The notes under the pieces are model-generated. The model made no database searches, was not told the DNA's origin, and worked only from the letters and a program-made list of their open reading frames with translations. A stretch of 64,000 nucleotides of DNA. It comes from Pieris napi. Lineage: Eukaryota > Arthropoda > Insecta > Lepidoptera > Pieridae. This document shows positions 11,890-24,700 of the stretch, in pieces. The first letter of the stretch is position 1, and each line of letters begins with the position of its first letter. The stretch spans positions 10,819,368 to 10,883,367 of the forward strand of contig NC_062238.1 of NCBI RefSeq assembly GCF_905475465.1, read 5' to 3'. The translations under genes and the position numbers were made by a program.

Positions 11890-12767
11890 AATTTGAAATA
11901 TACTTTTTTTTCTTCCTAATACTTTATTTTTTTCCTATCCAAACCACTGTTATACGTTTTATTTGTCAAAAAAAGTTGGCAACCCTACTTGTATCGTATT
12001 CGCCCGTCTGTCTACTGACTTATTCTTTCAAATTTCAAACTTCAAGTTCAAGCTGTTAGGCTTTCAACTATATTGAGTATTGACTAGACATCTTTACGTC
12101 AACAAAACAAGCACAGAATACAATAACATAGGATAAAATAAACATATTGAGAGGTAATTCCGGTAAACATGCTTGAAAATTGAAATATCAACGCTCGACG
12201 AACAAGCGTTTTAGTAAGGACATGGTTACACAGAGTCACCACGTTACAAATTATTACAATACATAAATAAGTCGTTTCAGTTTTTATATGTAAACAGCTG
12301 GCAAATTTTTCTTTCTTTTAGGGGCTTATAAAGTCTTCATTTGTATGAAAATTTGGCTAAGCCCGCAGCTAGCGAGTTACAATAATATATTAATTCCATA
12401 TTACGGAATACAGAATAAGAAACCTTTGGGAAATCCAAAAACGTTAATATTAATTATATTATAACAATACATATTATGTTATAACTATATTTTTCTCTTT
12501 TCATGTCGTTGTGCATCAGCAGAGGGAGTCGAGAAAAATATAATTATAAAGAGGACAAGTGAAGTGGTAACACTGATTCTAAACTTTGAAGTTTCTATAA
12601 TTTTTTTGTTTTTATTTTGATTCGAGATTTAAACGCGGAAGTGGGTACCGTTGTCTGTAGCTTTATTTGTCTTTATACGTATTGCTCGGTTTTTTAAAGT
12701 TATAAAAAATGTCTAAATTATGGTAAGCAATAAATTTCCACCGTGGTACGGCTAATTTTCACGAAAA

Positions 12768-15700
12768 ATGGCTTCCAGAGGAGATAAAGGCAATGGCGAG
12801 GAACAAATTGTCGAGGTAGGTAAATCGATTTGTCCCACTTAGAAATGACAATCTCTTAGCATGACACGATCTCATGGAAATAATGATAATCGTCTTTGCA
12901 GACGCTGGCGGAGGTCTTTCGATGCTTCATTTGTATGGAAAAACTCGTAGATGCCCACCTATGCCCTCATTGTTCCAAACTCTGCTGTTACGCTTGTGTC
13001 CGACGGTGGCTGACTGAACAAAGGTCCCAGTGTCCGCACTGTCGGGCTGCACTACACCTACACGAGTTGGTAAATTGCCGTTGGGTGGAAGAGGTCACTC
13101 AGCAAATAGAAACCATGCAACAGACAAACTCAGCTACTCAGAGAGAAAGCTTTAGAGATAGGTGATTAAGAATTTATTCTAGTTAGGCTTTAACAGAGTT
13201 AAAAAAGAAGACCAACTCTGATTTTCTTTATTTATGAATTTATTTTATAATTATTTAGAAATTTGAATAAAAAGGAAACTCATTATTTGGCCCTTATAAA
13301 CCTTGAAGGTTTAAAGCTTACCTTAAGGTCAAATAAATCCATGAATACATGTCAAAACTTGCATTAACTGCTGGCATTCTATGCTATCTCCATTTGCATT
13401 TTGTTATTATTTAGTTTATCAATAATCATTTACTTTTAAAATAAACAATGAATTTTGTTAATATGATTAATTTATTTTTGATGTTTTTAATATCATTATT
13501 ATATTAATTAATTAATGGTAGCAAATCATGATATTGAAGTCAGTTTATTAATTAAGATATTTATTTAATATTATTAACATTAGGCAATCTTGACATCAAA
13601 AATAATTCTTTAATATCTTTTTCTTTCTAATAACTATAATGAAATGACTTAATTATAGATGTCCATCCCATCAAGAGCGCCTAACAGTATATTGTTGGAC
13701 ATGCCGTCGGTGTATCTGCCATCAATGTGCTCTATGGGGTGGTACACATTCTGGCCACACATTTAAACCACTGGAAGAGGTGTATGAGCAACATGTGACC
13801 CAGATAAGAGATGAGGTATCCCAATTGAGGCGAAGACTTATGGAACTTATAAGTCTAGTGCAAGAAGTGGTAAGATAAGACTTATTTTGAAAAGGTATAG
13901 ACATACATTCAACTAGAGAACTGTTTCTAATTACTCACAGTGTAGCTTATATCTTATAAGATCATTTTGTTTTTTTAATCTCTATGAAGTCTATTTGAAT
14001 AATTTTTGTAATAAGGAAGTCTGTAGGTATTTCAATATCGAACATTGATTAAATATGTATCAAAACAAAACTCTTTATATTTACTATATGCATCACGTCT
14101 TGTAAATATTAATATTATGTAAATCACATGTTTCCTTATATGCTATAAATCTATATCTAAATGGATGCCACTCATTTTCATTCCACAATAATTCTTATAA
14201 GGATATTTAACAACAAAGAGAAATAATGCCTGTTAATATATTGTGTTACAAAGTTCTTTAATGTTAACTTATTGGATATATGGATTTCTGAAATATTGTT
14301 TTGATGAGGCTGGTTTTAGGTAGCTAGATTGCATTCTAGCAGCTAAACCTAATATCTTTTAAATTTCTGTAGACCTAATTTCACAAAATATCCTGGTACA
14401 AAACTTAATACTAGAATTTAAAAGTGATCTATACTAATATTTATTTATTTATTTACACTTTGTTGCAATAAAAATAAAAGAAACACAAATAACACAATAC
14501 ATTAAAATTATAAGAGATGCAACGGGCGGCCTTATCGCTAATAAGCGATCTCTTCCAGGCAACCCTAGTTAAAGAGAAAAACTAAAAAAAATAAACATGA
14601 TGTGTGCCAGAAGTGCATAACTAAATGTTATATAAAAAAAATATATGGAACCTTAATCTAAAGTAATACAAAAAAATATATTAATAACAAACTAAAAACT
14701 TAAAAGCTTATAAGGAGGAGATTTATATATTTTAACGAAACGCTAAAACCACTAGACCGATTTAAAAAATTCTTTCACCATTAGAAATCTCCTTTATCTC
14801 TAAGTAACATAGGCTATATTTATTTCCATAATATTTTGAATGCAGAACAGATAGTCAATAATACAGACATAAAAATAGTTTGTCTCTTGTTTTATATCTT
14901 GAAACTATTTTTCTTTTAGGAACGAAATGTCGAATCTGTTCGCGCGGCGAAAGATGAACGAGTACGTGAAATTCGTAATGCCGTGGAATTAATGATCTCA
15001 CGCCTTGACTCGGCACTTAAGGCTAAGCTTCTCACTCTCATGGGACAGAAGAACAGCCTAACACAAGAGACTGAGCAGTTGGAACATCTCCTTCAAGAAG
15101 TTGAACACCAGCTGCACGCTAGTACTAGGTTAGGCTTATGTAACAAAAATACCAATTTATATACCGAACATTTTTTTGTAGGTCTTCTAAACTTTGTGTA
15201 CCCAACAGAACTGATATATTTTATTTTATTATAGTCTACTATATTGTATTAAAATATGTTTTTTTATCTGTTTCAATTATCTTTGGAAAATATCGCGAGT
15301 CTACTTTTCTGAACTGACTTTAAAAAATCAAAGGAAGTTTATCAATTTGATGTATAATTTTTAATCAGTCAGATGAGTTGATTTTAAAAATTAATTAAAA
15401 AATAATACAATTTAAATTTTGCTTAAATATGATTTACATTAGAGATATAAGATAAAAATTGATCATCATCAGCCTCTTTTTTGGTCCACTTCTGGACGTA
15501 GGCCTCCTCCATTTTTCTCCACTATGCCCTGCACGGGCGTCTGCGTCCAATGGGAGCCTCCTAGACGATGTTGTCAGTCCACCTTGTCGGTCGGATTAAA
15601 ATTATTAAGGTTTATTTTACATGATTTTTACAGATCTGAGCTTATCGCTAAAAGTGGCGACTTGTCAAAGATGATTCATCAAGTCCGCAAAAAGCCTATG

Positions 15701-18700
15701 GCTAGCTTTGTCACTGCGCCGGTACCGGCCGATTTTCACAGGTAACTAATTAATTAGGTAATTGAGTGAAAAATGTTTTAAACCAAACGAAAATTTGCTT
15801 TTTCTCAAAGAAACAAAATTATGATAGTACCTCTCTTTTTATATGTATAGTCTCGTTCTTTACCGAGAATTATTACAGATTAAAGTGTTATGTTATTGCT
15901 GTGACAGCTAGTGTTGCTAGCTTAATCTATTTTCCCGAATTCTATATCAAATTTAGTCCGATTGATTATTTATTTTGGGGCCAAGAATTAAAACATAAAT
16001 ATTGATTGTTTTTACAGTGAAATCGTGCCAAGTTACGACAGTAGTACGTTCCCGCTGACGAAATTCACTCAACTTCAGCACGCGGCTGCACCCGTATATT
16101 CTGCCCCGCTCCATGTGCACGGTCTCTGCTGGAGGCTAAAGGTCTACCCTGATGGCAACGGCGTGGTTCGGGGAAGCTACCTTTCGGTGTTTTTAGAGCT
16201 GAGTGCAGGATTACCGGAAAATTCAAAGTAAGTTTCTTTTTGAAATTTTCTGAAAATCTTAAGTCGTTGAGTTTTTTTTAAATTTATTTAAATATAGCAA
16301 CCAACAATTACTGTTCAGTTCTATATAATAATGTAACAATATTTTTTTTACAAAGTGTTCGCAAGAGTAAATAATAATATTTTTTTTAAATATTTGGATT
16401 TAAACTATTTGTTTGAAGTGTTGGAATCTTTTAATAACGATAAAATTTAATTTAATTTGTGTCCTGCAAATTTTGTATTAAAGTAAAGGAAATTGGTAAG
16501 ACAATATTATGTGCGATTCTGTAATGCAAGTATTTGATTGCAAGCCGTTCTCATATCAGTGTAGGCAAGAGGTGAGTTGAGTGGAATATATTCGTTAGTG
16601 GCAGTTTGTGGGCATGAGACTCTTAGGAAATTCTGTTGGAAGATTAAAACTGAAATAACTGATGTGGTAGAACGTTTAGGAGATTTAAAGCTCTTCTCCT
16701 ATTAGAACTTTTAGGAGACTTAAAGTTCTTAAAGTCTGTATACAGATACCGGCAAACTTCTTGAGCATTAAACAAGGGAGTAGGGGAAAGTTTGCGCATC
16801 GCGGGAAACGAACACGACTGAATTATCAATCACGCGATCGACACGTCACTCTCCCGCAGCCGCGCTCCACCGCCCGCCCTCCCAGTGATACCTAAAAATA
16901 GCTTCTGCGCAGGCAAGGACATTTTTTCAAGATGTTTGCCGGTATCTGTACACGAGATGCGTTCTACAAAGTTATCTATTATATAACAAAATTCAAGTGG
17001 CTTTTTCAATTTCAAACCTAGAGCCTTATAATATGACTGTCTCGTGAATTAAAATAATTCATCGTAAAAGCGTCCTTTTCATCAGCAAATTGTTAAAATT
17101 GTGTATTATAATTGTATCGGTTCATAAAATCATAGTTATTTCAGTTTCCCAACTTAGCTTATTTAATGTCGAGCATTGGCTGCTGTAAAATGATCATGCC
17201 TCATATCTTCGTGCTTTGCTTATTGACTTCTAGAAGTGTGGCGGGTCTTGTAATTCATAATCATTATAATCCAGAAAGCGAAGTAGCTATTTTTATAAAG
17301 TACGGAAATTTAAAATTCAGGGAAACTTTTGGAACTACATTGATTGTATAAACGTGCGCTGAATTAGAGTATTTAATAATTCCGTTTAGGGCTATACAGT
17401 TAACTCTGGATAATTTGGAACTCAAGCCATAATTTCAAATTACAAGCTTCAAAATAACAAGTTTTAAATAACAACTTCAAATTACCGAGGGGATCAATTA
17501 TTTTATTTTTATTTTTACATTTTTGGTACAAAAAATTAAAACAGATTAGTTAAATACATACAGGTATTACACACTAAACAACATTTGTAAACCTGAAATC
17601 CAATTACATACCATAAATTAACTATTACATACAGTAAATATATATTAAATTTAACGACAAAAAATTCAGTTATTCAGGTTACAAGTCTTCACCGCGGATA
17701 AATTACTATTGTGAAAAATATCAACATGAGAACACACATAATTATATTACTTGCACATTCTTATTCTTCATTAACATTGATTTTATTCAAATTATCGAGT
17801 ATTTTTCAAGGTACCGGAAAAAAAATGAAATTATCGAGAGATTCAAATTAACGAGAGCCGACTGTATTACAATATATAGAAATTTCATGCTTTTGAAATC
17901 ATGGTTATTTTCTGGAATAAAATAGAAATCCTCTTAGGTACGAGTATCGTGTGGAGATGCTTCATCAAGTATCCCGGGATCCATCAAAGAATATCGTACG
18001 CGAGTTTGCGTCTGACTTTGAAGTCGGCGAGTGTTGGGGATACAACAGATTCTTCCGACTCGATTTGCTCGCTAGCGAGGGATATCTCAACCATGAGACT
18101 GACACTCTAATTTTAAGGTGAGATCTCCAAAATTCATAAAGTAATAACAATATAAGTGTAAAAATATTTTCCTGCTGTGATAATCTTTTGTTTTGAAGCA
18201 GTTTTTATTGTCCTTAGAAGTGTCTTTAATTAAATTATTCAGTACTATAGATTTTCATAATGAAACACGCCACATCTTACCAATGACGTCTTTAATCGCA
18301 TTATTTTGCCTTTAATCTGGTTATGTTTATAAAATGGCTTCTTATTTATCATTGAACATCTCGAGAAGATGAAATAAATATTACACTTATACTCAAGTAA
18401 ATGACACGGAAACCCATGATTAAAGTCTTTACCATCCAGTGAGTCTCAGGGTAAGATTCCGGTCGAGATTTAGCGCGAAACATGACTTCCGTTTGTCAAA
18501 TTCTGAATTTGACATACGGGACACAGATATAGAGTCTATAACTATATGTTATTATACATTTATGTGTATTTAGATTAAGAATGTTTAATTTTAAATAAGT
18601 AAATGTGGCCAACAAAGCCCACTGAAACATTTCCGAACCAATTTGACTTTGGAAGCGTACCAATTCTTAAAAGGCCGGCAACGCACAAGCCACTGGCAAT

Positions 18701-21700
18701 GTAAGTGTCCATGGACGGTATCACTTAACATAAGGTGAGGCCTGCTCTTTTCGACCTCGGATATAAAAAAAAAGGGTGTGTGTACTTATGTACGCGCGTA
18801 AGAAGTTATACTTTTTTGGCATTATTAAAAATAGTTTTTGTTTGCATGCAAATAATTAATTACAATTAAATAATCAAAGACTGGAAAAGGAGTCATTATA
18901 GTCAATAAAGTTCAGTTTACATTTGAAAAATTAAATAAATAAATATTTATTATTATTTTCTTGCATTAATAAATTCTATTATTATTCGAATGTTGTTTTT
19001 AAATTATGTCCAATGCCGTAGCATCTTCCGTGGGCAACTTAATTCTGTTAATTTTGTGTCACGGTGCGCGCGCATCGTAAAATTTCACTCTCATAAATTT
19101 TTCATAACGCGCCTAAAGAAGTGTAACTTCAAAAAAATATACCGCGTTAAAGGATATATGAAGAAAATCACTTTCAGGTTTCAAGTTCGTCCGCCAACGT
19201 TCTATCAACGTTGTCGTGATCAACAGTGGTACATTAACCAGTTAATAACTCTGCAGAATCAACATATTCTGCAAATTAGTGATCTCAAAGAGGTACTACA
19301 GATATTAATATATATATTAAACTTCTTGGATTAACCTTAGTGCCACAGTGCAAATTACAAATTAAAGAGTTAAAAACGTAACGGAAACATTACTTATTAA
19401 AAAAATGTTACTATCTTAAATTTATGGAGTCAAGTAAGCACATCCCAGGTTGGCGAAAAATACCTTTTTTCTGTACCCTTGCAATTTTGTATATTATAAT
19501 TATATAGCTAATTATTAATCTTAATATATATAAATTACGTGTCACGTTGTTTGTCAGCTATAGACTCCTAAACTACCGAACCGATATCAATCAAATGATA
19601 GGATAGCTTACATCTCAATTGATACCCGCAATATTATTTTATTGCAAATATTTGTTTATTATTTGATACAATTCTAACAGATGGCGCTGTGTTAAAAGTA
19701 TCAACGTTTCACATAAGCTATCTACCTTTCACATAAGTTCTCCTACCATTTCCCTTGAATAGTTTACTACTATGTAATATAACAAAAACCTTAGCCACAG
19801 CAACGCTTAGCCGAGTCTACTAGTAGTATATAGTTTAGATTATTATGTATATAAAGTTTATTATTTCTCAATTTGAGGTAGGTAATTCGCTAAATGTGAA
19901 TTTTGTTGACGCTTTTCGAGATAAGTATGAGGTATTTTTTGTGTAGTTACATTAAACAGGTAGATATATGTTGCCATCATATGTTTACTAAACATGTTCT
20001 CTTCTACATTTCTCATAAACAATGTTCCAGCGTCTCAATTTAGAGATGTCTCGCAACTCAATGGCTGCAACCAGAGCCTCGAATGGCTCGGTGACGTCAC
20101 AAAACCCCAATGAGACTGAAGGGCAGGCCAACCAAGTGGATTTGACTACCACAGAACCCTCGGTGTTAACACAGTGGAAGTTCACACCGCAGACTGTCAT
20201 CGCTGGCCCGCGATTGATGAGCCCAGGTTGGTTATACATAAGGTCACATACACAACGCAAACCTACCCAAAACCTTTCTTCGCCTATTCAAACTCAAACT
20301 CAAAATATCTTTATTCAAGCGGGTAACCAAGTACACTTTTGAATCGTCAAGTTAAATTAATCGTAAATTTACATTTACTACCAGTTCGCAAGTCAAGGGC
20401 GTAGAGCGGGTAAGAAGAACTGGCAAGAAACTTTCCGCCACTCTTTTTAATCGCCAAGTATTGTCATACAAATTGTTTGAACTGGAGCAATTCAATCCCA
20501 AGGATTAGGATCATTTAAGTAGTCCTCAAATTTATAAAAAGCTTTGTTGATTAATTTTCGTTTAACGAGGGCTTTGAATTTACTATTGCTTTTTCTCTTG
20601 CAGAGATTTTTTAACGCCTTCTTAAAAACAAAATGTTCACTATCGATTCCAAACATTATGCATTCACTAACAATTCTAAACATCATGTCAACCTTTCCTA
20701 TGCTGAAACGGAGAGTATTCTTTTTGTGCAAGGTTAATTATAAGATTGTGAGTGTTGTATAGAAATTATTGTCAAATCTGAAAAGGTCGGCAGCGCGCTT
20801 GCGAGCCTTCTGGCAAGTGTGTATAATAAAGTATTTTATTCTTTTTTTCTAAAGGATTTTTTATTAATTACTTTTTTGTAAAGAAAAACATCGTGATGAA
20901 CTCTCTTGCCTTAGACCCAAAAAGTCGACGGCGTGTGTCAGGCACAGGCTGATCACCTACTTGCCTATAGATTGACAGATGATCATAAAACAGATTCAAA
21001 AATCTGAGGCCCAGACGGTTGTGGCGCCACGGATTTGTTTGTTTTTTTATACTTAGCTTAGTATAAATAATATAGAACATATTTTATAGTAGAGTTAGCG
21101 TAATATATTTTCTCAAAGAAAATAAATAATATAATTGTTGAATGTCAAAAGCGCCACTGATTTATTTTTAATAAAAATCTCTTTCAGGTATTTTAAATAA
21201 CTCGTTGTTTGAAGAGAGCTGCGCAAGCGGCGTCTGTCGTAACAGTATGAACTCGGACGCGTGTTTCGGCGACTACGCGCATCTCGGGCGGGTCAATCAG
21301 CACGCGTTGGACGCGTATAATCTACCCTCCACTTCGAGGTATTTTTTAAGATTTTACAAAATATATGGATCAAAGGTATCTCTCTCTCACTCACTCCGCT
21401 GGCTCTGCGACCCAAAAAGTATCTTGGCCTTCGAAATGAGAAATTTCTAGCTCTGCCTGTCTATGCTACCCCCGGCATTCAGATGTCTGCTACATCTCCT
21501 CTTACACTTTGTTGCGGTACCTACATCGCTAACCACTAGATCATTTAATCTTCCTTCACCACCCGGTCATGGCCCATGCGCTCAAACTCCCCAGCCACGT
21601 AGCCGATGGTTCTTGTATTCGTCTAAATTATATTGCTATACTCCGATTTTTCATTCTGTAGAATTTTGACATTTCATAAGTGTTGCTACTAAAAAAGTTC

Positions 21701-24700
21701 TCCACCGAAAAAGGGACAAATTTGACCCATTTGGGGGCAATAAAAAAACTCGCCGTTAAACCACTTTTAATGTGGAGCACCGCACTTAATAAAATGGGTA
21801 CATTAACTAACAAATAAAATGTATGTATAGACTCAGATGTTCAGACTCGTATTGAAATTCAAAAAGGTTTGCCATCTCTGATATATTAAAAGATTTGCGT
21901 AATAGTTTTTCGACTTCGATAAGTCTCAATAACCTTGCGAATTACAAGACAAATGCGGCATCTTGTTTTACATCACTATAATGTAACTATATATACTAAA
22001 TACTTTTAAATAACTCTTAAGTTATTTAAAAGTATTCTATTAGTCTCTCAAATAAAGAAAAATATAAAATTGCTATTCTAAAAAATTGTTCACTTTTTTG
22101 GTTGTATATTGTAATTTGGCTTTGTTTAGACGCTAAACAACTTGTTGTTACGGTTTTATGTCATCTTCGACATCTACAAAATATATATACACAGTGTAAA
22201 CTCTTTATAACGTCATTCTACGACTCATTGGTCTAGTGGTTAGTACCCCTGACTGCGAATCTATGGGTCCCGGGTTCGATCCCCAGCTGAGGCGAACATT
22301 GATGTGATGAGCATTTGGTGTTGTTCTTAGGTCTTGGGTGTTTAAATATGTATTTATATCTATCTATAATATGTATGTATATCCGTTGCCTAGTACCCAT
22401 AACACAAGCTTCACCAGTTTAGCATGGGACTAGGTCAATTGGTGTGAATTGTCTTAAAAAAAAAAATCTCTATAACGCAAAATAGTTGCATTTGTTTAAC
22501 ACAAAACCCATAATAATTTACCTATTGATAGTAATAAAACTGGAAATTATTGTAATTGGTTAAATTTGTTTTTTTTTTCTTCCAATCACGCCCTATAACG
22601 AAAACTCTCTATAACGAAACAATGCACGATGACGTTCGTTATAAAAAGTTTACACTGTATGTTAAAAATTCGCATATATAATACATTTTCTACACTATAG
22701 GTTACAATCTGTCTATTGTAAAATATATGACAATTACGGTGAACATAAAATTTACGAAAAATAATAAAAATATTACACTTCCGAAAGATAAAACTACAAT
22801 TTTTTTTTTAATTTAATTTTTGTTTAGATCAACAAGTTCGGTCCGTTCGTGCACGCAAAGTCCATCAGTGGCAGGAATACATTCAGCTTTATCTCCTGGA
22901 TCGAATTCGCGGATCCGAAGGGAAAGGCCGGAAAGGGCTGATCGCTCCGATCGGATGGACAGACCTGACCGATTGCCCCCGCCTGATAAAGACACCCATC
23001 TTACGGGTAAGGTTTATAATAATAAAAGCCTTTTATTTCAGATACTTTACATTTTATTTCTATCATCTCATTAATTCCTAGATATCTATGCCCTTTCTTG
23101 GCATAGGCCAAATCCCGACATTACTGTCTGCAGTGTGCCATTCTCTGCCATGTACTATCTGCTGTTTCCTTAATCTGGTCTATCCACCTTCTAAATGGTC
23201 TTCTTCTTTTGCGTTAATTGTACCTTGGGCACCAGTACTAACAATAGTAATTGTTACTTTGTTGCTCCACTTTTTTGTTCCTCTTGCCCGGAAGGACACA
23301 TGTAACAACGTTATTAAGAAAAAAAACTTTGAAAACATGTTTTCATTATTTACTAGGGCTTTATATGGGATTATATATCGGAAACTGCTGAACCGATTTT
23401 AATAAAACTTAGGCTCAGAACGGAACAGAATTATTTATATAGGATTTTTTAGATTGTGAGACATTAGTGAATTGTTAGAACACTGTGAAATATTACTAGT
23501 TTAAATATGGTTAAATGAGTTGTGTTTGAATAGGTGTAGCGAGCACACCAATAACGGAAGCCTCAGGGGGATGCGCGGGCGCACTGTGTACGTCAATTTC
23601 TTCTCCCGAGTTGCACAGCGCTGCTCCGCCGGCCACTGCGCCTGGCAATTCTGAGTCCAGCAGTGATACCGGGGTAAATATGAATGAGCTATTAATACTT
23701 CCAGCATCATAAAGTTTCAATCAATTGTTGTATATACTTAAACTTTAAAAAAAAATAATTAGTTTTAACTTTCAGGAAATAATGTTCAGTGAATTGGACG
23801 GATTTGTAGACGAAAACAGCGTAAACCACATCGAAGAAAACTCCAACGAAGAGAATGACGTCGACGAAGAAACTATGTCTGGTAAGAAATTGTATTTCAC
23901 TGAAAGCGACGCGACATTTATGAAACTCTATAAACCTTTAAATAAATTCCCATTTATTATCATACCAAAAACCAGGGCCGCATATGATTTTTCATACAGA
24001 TATAGAGGGACATTTGTTAGAAATGGTCTTAAATTAGCTTAGGGATTCCTGTGATCTAATTAAATAATAATAATATATTGCCATAAACAATATTACGTAT
24101 ACGTCCCAGGCTCTTGATGAAGTATTTCAGGAGCCCTTGGCTTGCTAGTTACATTTACTGTATAGGAATATAATTATACAATGATAATTTAATTTTATTC
24201 AACTGTAAAAATCCAGTAGATTAAAAGCAATAAAAACCGACAAAAATATTTGTTTCGCTTATAGTGAGTTACGCGAACAGACAAATGAGGCTTGAGTCGA
24301 AGGAACCTTGATAAAAAAATCTTTTTCCAACGAAATTCCATTAAAAAAAAGTTTATTTCTTTGTGAAATTTAATTCTTAGAATTGTTGGTTTCAAAATGC
24401 AAATGGCAGTATGAAACGTGGCGTCATTTAGTATGTGGCAACTGACCAACTATCCAATTATCCATAGACCATACCACAGTTTAGGATAGTCTGTGGCGAC
24501 TATTTTTTTGGGGCTACACAAAAATTAATTCCCATAGATTAAAGTATTTTAAAACTTTACGCAGATCGCGATTAAATCAAACAAGATGTCTGCAAATCAC
24601 TTAAATTTTTAAACTTGTACGAGCCGTGTGTTTATAGGCTTACATATAGATTTTATATATATATTTGGTTGTGTCGCGTTCGCGGTCTGTATATAATTAT

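Larger units (their letters stand above)
8384..11987 (+). mobile_element. hAT-superfamily DNA transposon, nearly full length
   Basis: A 3,604-bp element with 13-bp terminal inverted repeats (TAGGGTTGCCAAC at 8384 and its complement ending at 11987). A perfect 8-bp target duplication CTTGTATC is seen at 8376-8383 and 11988-11995, the hallmark of hAT insertion. Inside is a two-exon BED-finger transposase gene on the plus strand. The element splits the interval between the divergent COX10 and TRIM37 genes; without it, their start codons would be about 1.27 kb apart. The perfect duplication and the long open frames point to a recent insertion. Confidence 0.92.

Noticed and set aside
18990..19334. 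A 114-codon plus-strand frame as an extended exon
   Set aside because: Its first part is MITE sequence also found at 29321-29503; only the part from 19178 is a TRIM37 exon.
19988..20260. Minus-strand open frame of 90 codons
   Set aside because: It is antisense to the TRIM37 exon 20031-20226, which fits the plus-strand reading by phase and splice sites.
22222..22295. tRNA gene
   Set aside because: Box A and box B are present, but the sequence continues into a SINE body and A-rich tail and does not make a complete cloverleaf; it is a SINE head.
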